Of a DNA stretch of 18,181 nt, positions 14,809-18,181 are shown piece by piece. This DNA is from an uncultured Muribaculaceae bacterium (GTDB taxonomy: Bacteria; Bacteroidota; Bacteroidia; Bacteroidales; Muribaculaceae). The notes beneath the pieces were generated by a model that was not told the origin of the DNA, made no database searches, and worked only from the letters and a program-made list of their open reading frames with translations. The stretch is taken from the NCBI GenBank assembly GCA_910584735.1, contig CAJUBM010000057.1:1-18181 (forward strand), read 5' to 3'. The translations under genes and the position numbers were made by a program. Within the stretch, counting starts at the first letter, position 1. Each line of letters begins with the position of its first letter.

Positions 14809-17235
14809 TTAGAAATCCACGGAGAGTGTGACGTTGAACTGGCGCCGTGTCAGGTAGTTCGGAACGGCGTACTGTATGTTGTTGACGTCTGTCACCCAAT
14901 AATAGGATGATACGTTGGATATGTCAAGGAGGTTGAACACGTCCACCCCGAGCCATATGCTCTTGCACCATTTCCGTATGCCAGTCAGTGAACTTGTCTC
15001 ATCGGGAGGGGAGAGGAGGGCGTAATGGAGTCCTATGTCAACGCGTTTGTAGGCCGGTGAGCGGAAATATCCCTTGTCGCGGGAGGAATGGGGTGCCGTG
15101 ACGGGGAGACCGTCTGACAGGATTCCGCGCAGGGAGAATTTCAGCTTCGGGAACTTGGGGAAATAGTCGGTGAAATATACGGCGAGCGAATAACGTTGGT
15201 CGGTAGGACGTGGCACCGTCACGCCGTTAAGATTCTCACCCGTCTTCATAAGTGAGAACGACACCCACGAGTCGGTTCCGGGCACGAACTGGCCGAAAAG
15301 TTTGAAGTCTATACCGGCGGTGTATCCGTCCGTGAGGTTCGCACCCGCATAGGTAACCTTTAGGTTGTCAACCTCGTAGGGGATGAGTTTGTTAAGTTTC
15401 TTATAATATGCCTCTGCCGAGAGTTTGAAGGGACGGTTGAAGGCACGGAACGTATAGTCGGTGCCGAGTATGAAGTGGAGACTCTGCTGCGACTTGATGT
15501 TTTTGTTCAGGCTTATTATGGTATTGCCGTAATCATCCTCTATCGGCTGGCGGAATTCTTTGTAGAACGGCTGCTGGTAGTAGAGGCCGGTGGCGAAGCG
15601 CAGCGTCCAGTTGTTGTTGCGGTCGGGGACGAAGGCCACGTTGGCGCGTGGCGACACAAGGAATTCCTTGTTGAAATCCCAGTAGGAGAAACGCAGCCCG
15701 GCGTTTATGGCGAAGTAACCTATAGAGGTGTTGAACCGGTAGCTGTCGGCCACATATGCCGCCATACGGGTGGTGGTGAGGTCGTGGTTGGAGGTCAGAT
15801 TGTAAATCATGCGTATGTTGGTGCCGTCGGACGGCAGAGTGTAGCCTGCCGAATCGCGAAGCTCCCATTCGCGTGTGCGCTCCATGATTTTCTGCGAATT
15901 GAAATTCACTCCGTAGGTGAGGTTATGGCGCTTTATCCCCGTATGGCCTTGAAGCCCTATTCCCAATACGGCTATCTTCAGACGGTTACGGGCATGTTCG
16001 TGGTAGCGGCCTACGCCGAGTTCCCCGCCTATGGCATTGTCAGGGTCGCCGCCGCCGGTGGTTCCGGCGCGGTCAAGCCAATATTCCCCCGTTATGTCGT
16101 AGGCAACCAGTTCGTTGGTGAGGTAGCCTGAGGCAAGGAGCGACAGGTCGGTGGAACGCGAGTGCTGGTAGCGCAGGTTGAGGGCGCCGAAGTATGTCTC
16201 GAAGCGGTCTTTCTCGCCACCATCGAAATAGACCTTGAACTGTTTGGCATCCGTGGAGGTGCCGAAATTTGTCTGACGGTTTACCGGCACGAACTTATAG
16301 TTGTTTATGGCGATATTGCCTAAGAACGATACCTTCCATTTCTGTCCTATCTTGTAGGTGAGGTTTGTCTGGTAGTCGAAGAAGTTAGGGTCGTACTCCC
16401 CCTTGGTCTCCATGGAAGAGAGCAGGGAGGCGTTGCGTTTGTAACGTATGCCGTGAAGTTGGGAGAAGCGTTTTGACGCTGTGCCGAGCGAGGCTGATGC
16501 TCCCATAAGGGATGCCGTGACTGATGCCTCGAACGATTCCGGCTCCTTATAGGTTATGTCAAGGGCAGAGGACATCTTGTCGCCGTATTCCACGCCGAAC
16601 CCCCCGGTTGAAAATCCTATTGCCCCTACGAGATTGGGGTTGATGATACTTAGTCCCTCCTGTTGGCCGGAAGATACGAGTTGTGGGCGATATACTTCTA
16701 TGCCGTTGATATATACAGAGTTCTCATCGTAAGTGCCGCCTCGTACGGAATACTGGCTTGACATCTCGTTGTTGGAATTCACGCCTGCCAGGGTGGAAAG
16801 CATCGACTCCACCGAGCCCCCCGTGGCATCGGCGGCAAGATTATACGAACTTTTGTCGATTGTCTGCATCTGGTTCGTCTGCTTACGGAAATCGGTTACC
16901 TCTATCTCTTGCAGGGTGTGGTCCTTGGGACGCATGGTGACGTTCAGGGCCAGGTCACCCGCAGGGTGGATGAACTGACGCCGAATCTCGTCAAACCCTA
17001 TACATGAGAACACCACGGTTAGTGTGTCTGTGGCGGGAGCCGAGAGTTGGTATGTGCCGTCGAGTCCCGATGTGGTGCCTATGGCCGTACCGGCTACGCG
17101 CACGGTCACAAATTCCAGCGGGGAGTTCTCGTTGTCGATAACTTTCCCGTGGATTTTCACCTGGGCCATGGCGGCTGACGCTGTAAGCAGCGATGAAATC
17201 AGGATAATGTATATATATAACGCCTTTAGCTTCAT
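14809..17235 (-). CDS. TonB-dependent outer-membrane receptor with CarboxypepD_reg-like domain
   Basis: This 808-residue receptor starts with a signal peptide (cleavage after AMA, residue 24). A CarboxypepD_reg-like beta-sandwich follows at about 27-110 (VKIHGKVIDNENSPLEFVTV). A plug domain lies at about 115-225, including SVESMLSTLAGV, YSVRGGTYDENSVYINGIEV and GFGVEYGDKMSSAL. The rest is a beta-barrel ending in Phe (NVTLSVDF), as usual for BamA-inserted porins. Such receptors import large nutrients across the outer membrane using TonB-ExbBD energy. No SusD partner gene lies beside it and there is no N-terminal anti-sigma-interacting extension, so it is not a classical SusC unit. The substrate is unknown. 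It starts the minus-strand gene run and diverges from the HAD gene. I found no exact TAnnTTTG upstream of it. Confidence 0.93.
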   Translation of the reverse strand: MKLKALYIYIILISSLLTASAAMAQVKIHGKVIDNENSPLEFVTVRVAGTAIGTTSGLDGTYQLSAPATDTLTVVFSCIGFDEIRRQFIHPAGDLALNVTMRPKDHTLQEIEVTDFRKQTNQMQTIDKSSYNLAADATGGSVESMLSTLAGVNSNNEMSSQYSVRGGTYDENSVYINGIEVYRPQLVSSGQQEGLSIINPNLVGAIGFSTGGFGVEYGDKMSSALDITYKEPESFEASVTASLMGASASLGTASKRFSQLHGIRYKRNASLLSSMETKGEYDPNFFDYQTNLTYKIGQKWKVSFLGNIAINNYKFVPVNRQTNFGTSTDAKQFKVYFDGGEKDRFETYFGALNLRYQHSRSTDLSLLASGYLTNELVAYDITGEYWLDRAGTTGGGDPDNAIGGELGVGRYHEHARNRLKIAVLGIGLQGHTGIKRHNLTYGVNFNSQKIMERTREWELRDSAGYTLPSDGTNIRMIYNLTSNHDLTTTRMAAYVADSYRFNTSIGYFAINAGLRFSYWDFNKEFLVSPRANVAFVPDRNNNWTLRFATGLYYQQPFYKEFRQPIEDDYGNTIISLNKNIKSQQSLHFILGTDYTFRAFNRPFKLSAEAYYKKLNKLIPYEVDNLKVTYAGANLTDGYTAGIDFKLFGQFVPGTDSWVSFSLMKTGENLNGVTVPRPTDQRYSLAVYFTDYFPKFPKLKFSLRGILSDGLPVTAPHSSRDKGYFRSPAYKRVDIGLHYALLSPPDETSSLTGIRKWCKSIWLGVDVFNLLDISNVSSYYWVTDVNNIQYAVPNYLTRRQFNVTLSVDF

Positions 17236-17322
17236 TGGAATTGCATGGTCTGTCCTATCTATAACGGAAAAAAGCCCAAATAATTATGCGGAGCCATGTT
17301 CGGATGTGAGAAATGATTATGC

Positions 17323-17330
17323 TATATTTG
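17323..17330 (+). promoter_or_regulatory. promoter of the HAD hydrolase gene
   Basis: TATATTTG exactly matches the Bacteroidetes -7 element. TTCG at 17299-17302 lies 20 bases upstream, a half-matching -33 box at the right distance. The leader to the ATG at 17395 would be about 60 bases and contains an inverted repeat. Confidence 0.5.
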
Positions 17331-17357
17331 CATGAGAAAAACAACGGAGAGTGGGGA

Positions 17358-17386
17358 TGTGTTAATATTTTGAACCCCTTAACACA
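17358..17386. repeat. 8-bp inverted repeat just upstream of the HAD start codon
   Basis: TGTGTTAA (17358-17365) and its exact complement TTAACACA (17379-17386) are separated by 13 bases. The second arm ends eight bases before the ATG. It lies downstream of the predicted transcription start. It could fold in the mRNA next to the ribosome site, or be bound by a dimeric repressor. Confidence 0.45.
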
Positions 17387-17394
17387 AAGAGAGG

Positions 17395-18066
17395 ATGGTA
17401 ATATTCGATTTAGACGACACTATTTATAAGGAAATGGAGTTTGTTGACTCCGCCTGTAGGGCTGTGGCTGATGCCGTAGGAAGTTCCGGGTTGCTTTCCG
17501 CCGTGGAGGCTCTCAGGATTATCAATGAATCGCCCGATACGGGGAAGGGATTCGATAATCTGTCGGCAGTTTTGTGGGAGCTTGATCCTACCAATGGTTT
17601 ATCTGCGGAACGCATGGTGGAGATTTACCGTACACATATCCCGGATATAACACTCACGGCCAGCGTCAGACGCACTCTTGACACTTTGAAAGATCGTGAT
17701 GTAAGGATGGGCATTATAACAGACGGACGTTCGCATACGCAGTGGGCTAAAATAAGGGCTCTCGGACTGGAGAAATATGTGGACGCTGATAACATAATCG
17801 TATCAGGCGATACGGGTTATGACAAAACCTCGCGTGTCCCATTTGACATGATGGCGGAGAGGAGTCCGGGGGAGAGACAGTTTGTCTATTTCGGAGATAA
17901 CCCGGCCAAGGATTTCCGCTGGCCCAACCGAATGGGGTGGGTTACGGTACAGTTGGATGATTCAAAAGGGAATAATATACATTCCCAGCAGATTGATGTG
18001 ACTGATGACTATCAGGCGGCACACCATGTAGCTTCCTTTGCCGATATATTGGCTTTTGCGATGTGA
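17395..18066 (+). CDS. HAD family hydrolase
   Basis: This 223-residue HAD phosphatase has all four motifs: DLDDT (D5 nucleophile, D7 acid), IITDG (T109), K144 in YDKTS, and GDNPAKDF (D168, D173) as the metal site. A helical cap occupies about residues 15-90, placing it among class C1 cap enzymes. The enzyme probably hydrolyses a small phosphorylated metabolite. The stretch GDNPAKDFRWPNRMGW resembles HAD proteins found in surface-polysaccharide clusters, and phosphoglycolate- or nucleotidase-like members are the alternative. It is the only complete plus-strand gene, divergent from the TonB-receptor gene with a 159-bp gap. It has its own promoter and an inverted repeat in the leader. The next plus-strand gene lies beyond the window. 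Confidence 0.9.
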   Translation: MVIFDLDDTIYKEMEFVDSACRAVADAVGSSGLLSAVEALRIINESPDTGKGFDNLSAVLWELDPTNGLSAERMVEIYRTHIPDITLTASVRRTLDTLKDRDVRMGIITDGRSHTQWAKIRALGLEKYVDADNIIVSGDTGYDKTSRVPFDMMAERSPGERQFVYFGDNPAKDFRWPNRMGWVTVQLDDSKGNNIHSQQIDVTDDYQAAHHVASFADILAFAM

Positions 18067-18133
18067 GCAAGATAAGGATACAGACTCTGTAAAGTGTTGA
18101 GACTACAAACCGGTTTTATAATTCATAACTAGT

Positions 18134-18159
18134 AGTGGTGCGATAAAAATCTTACCACT
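18134..18159 (+). terminator. possible terminator after the HAD gene
   Basis: AGTGGT (18134-18139) pairs with ACCACT (18154-18159). Inside, GAT (18142-18144) pairs with ATC (18149-18151), leaving a 2x2 internal loop and an AAAA tip. The tail GTTATTAAAATATTAATATTTA is AT-rich but lacks a pure T-run. It begins 67 bases after the HAD stop codon. It could equally belong to the leader of a gene beyond the right edge; the rest of 18067-18181 shows nothing else. Confidence 0.35.
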
Positions 18160-18181
18160 GTTATTAAAATATTAATATTTA

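Noticed and set aside
15475..16131. Plus-strand open frame of 218 codons opposite the TonB receptor
   Set aside because: It lies inside the receptor barrel coding region; the frame is open because of codon bias.
1..18181. tRNA, rRNA, CRISPR array, insertion sequence or integrase
   Set aside because: No cloverleaf, repeat-spacer pattern, transposase motif or recombinase motif was seen on either strand.

Overview
The window looks like chromosome of a Bacteroidales gut commensal, plausibly Muribaculaceae. The reasons are a type IX secretion PorQ gene beside cmk and ispH, a DUF4301 protein, a CarboxypepD_reg-type TonB-dependent receptor, genes with no clear Shine-Dalgarno sequences, and several copies of the Bacteroidetes -7 promoter element TAnnTTTG. 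The genus is an inference. Thirteen of fourteen complete genes lie on the minus strand; only the HAD hydrolase at the right end is on the plus strand.

Layout from left to right. Positions 1-112 hold a possible gene tail and a perfect 36-bp palindrome that probably acts as a bidirectional terminator. Positions 113-5274 hold a DUF4301 protein, an exported TPR protein with its own promoter, and the Na+/H+ antiporter NhaA. A small lipoprotein lies at 5420-5749. Positions 5816-11386 hold an accessory block, all on the minus strand: a type III-like restriction-modification pair (mod then res, sharing the ATGA overlap), a very acidic small protein and a RhuM-family protein. The mod-res part is visibly AT-richer than the flanking genes and has its own promoter with a hairpin leader.

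Positions 11602-17235 are a compact minus-strand gene run, probably one operon: TonB-dependent receptor, porQ, cmk, ispH and a DnaQ-like exonuclease, with gaps of 37, 6, 37 and 22 bp. It mixes outer-membrane and secretion functions with isoprenoid and pyrimidine nucleotide metabolism. A divergent HAD-family hydrolase (17395-18066) has a good promoter and an 8-bp inverted repeat just before its start codon. Its C-terminal motif resembles HAD proteins of surface-polysaccharide clusters, which may continue beyond the right edge.

The best candidate for an under-described system is the mod-res-acidic protein-RhuM block. Each family, or kind of protein, is individually known or hypothetical. The grouping, and the possible role of the acidic protein as a restriction modulator, are inference.
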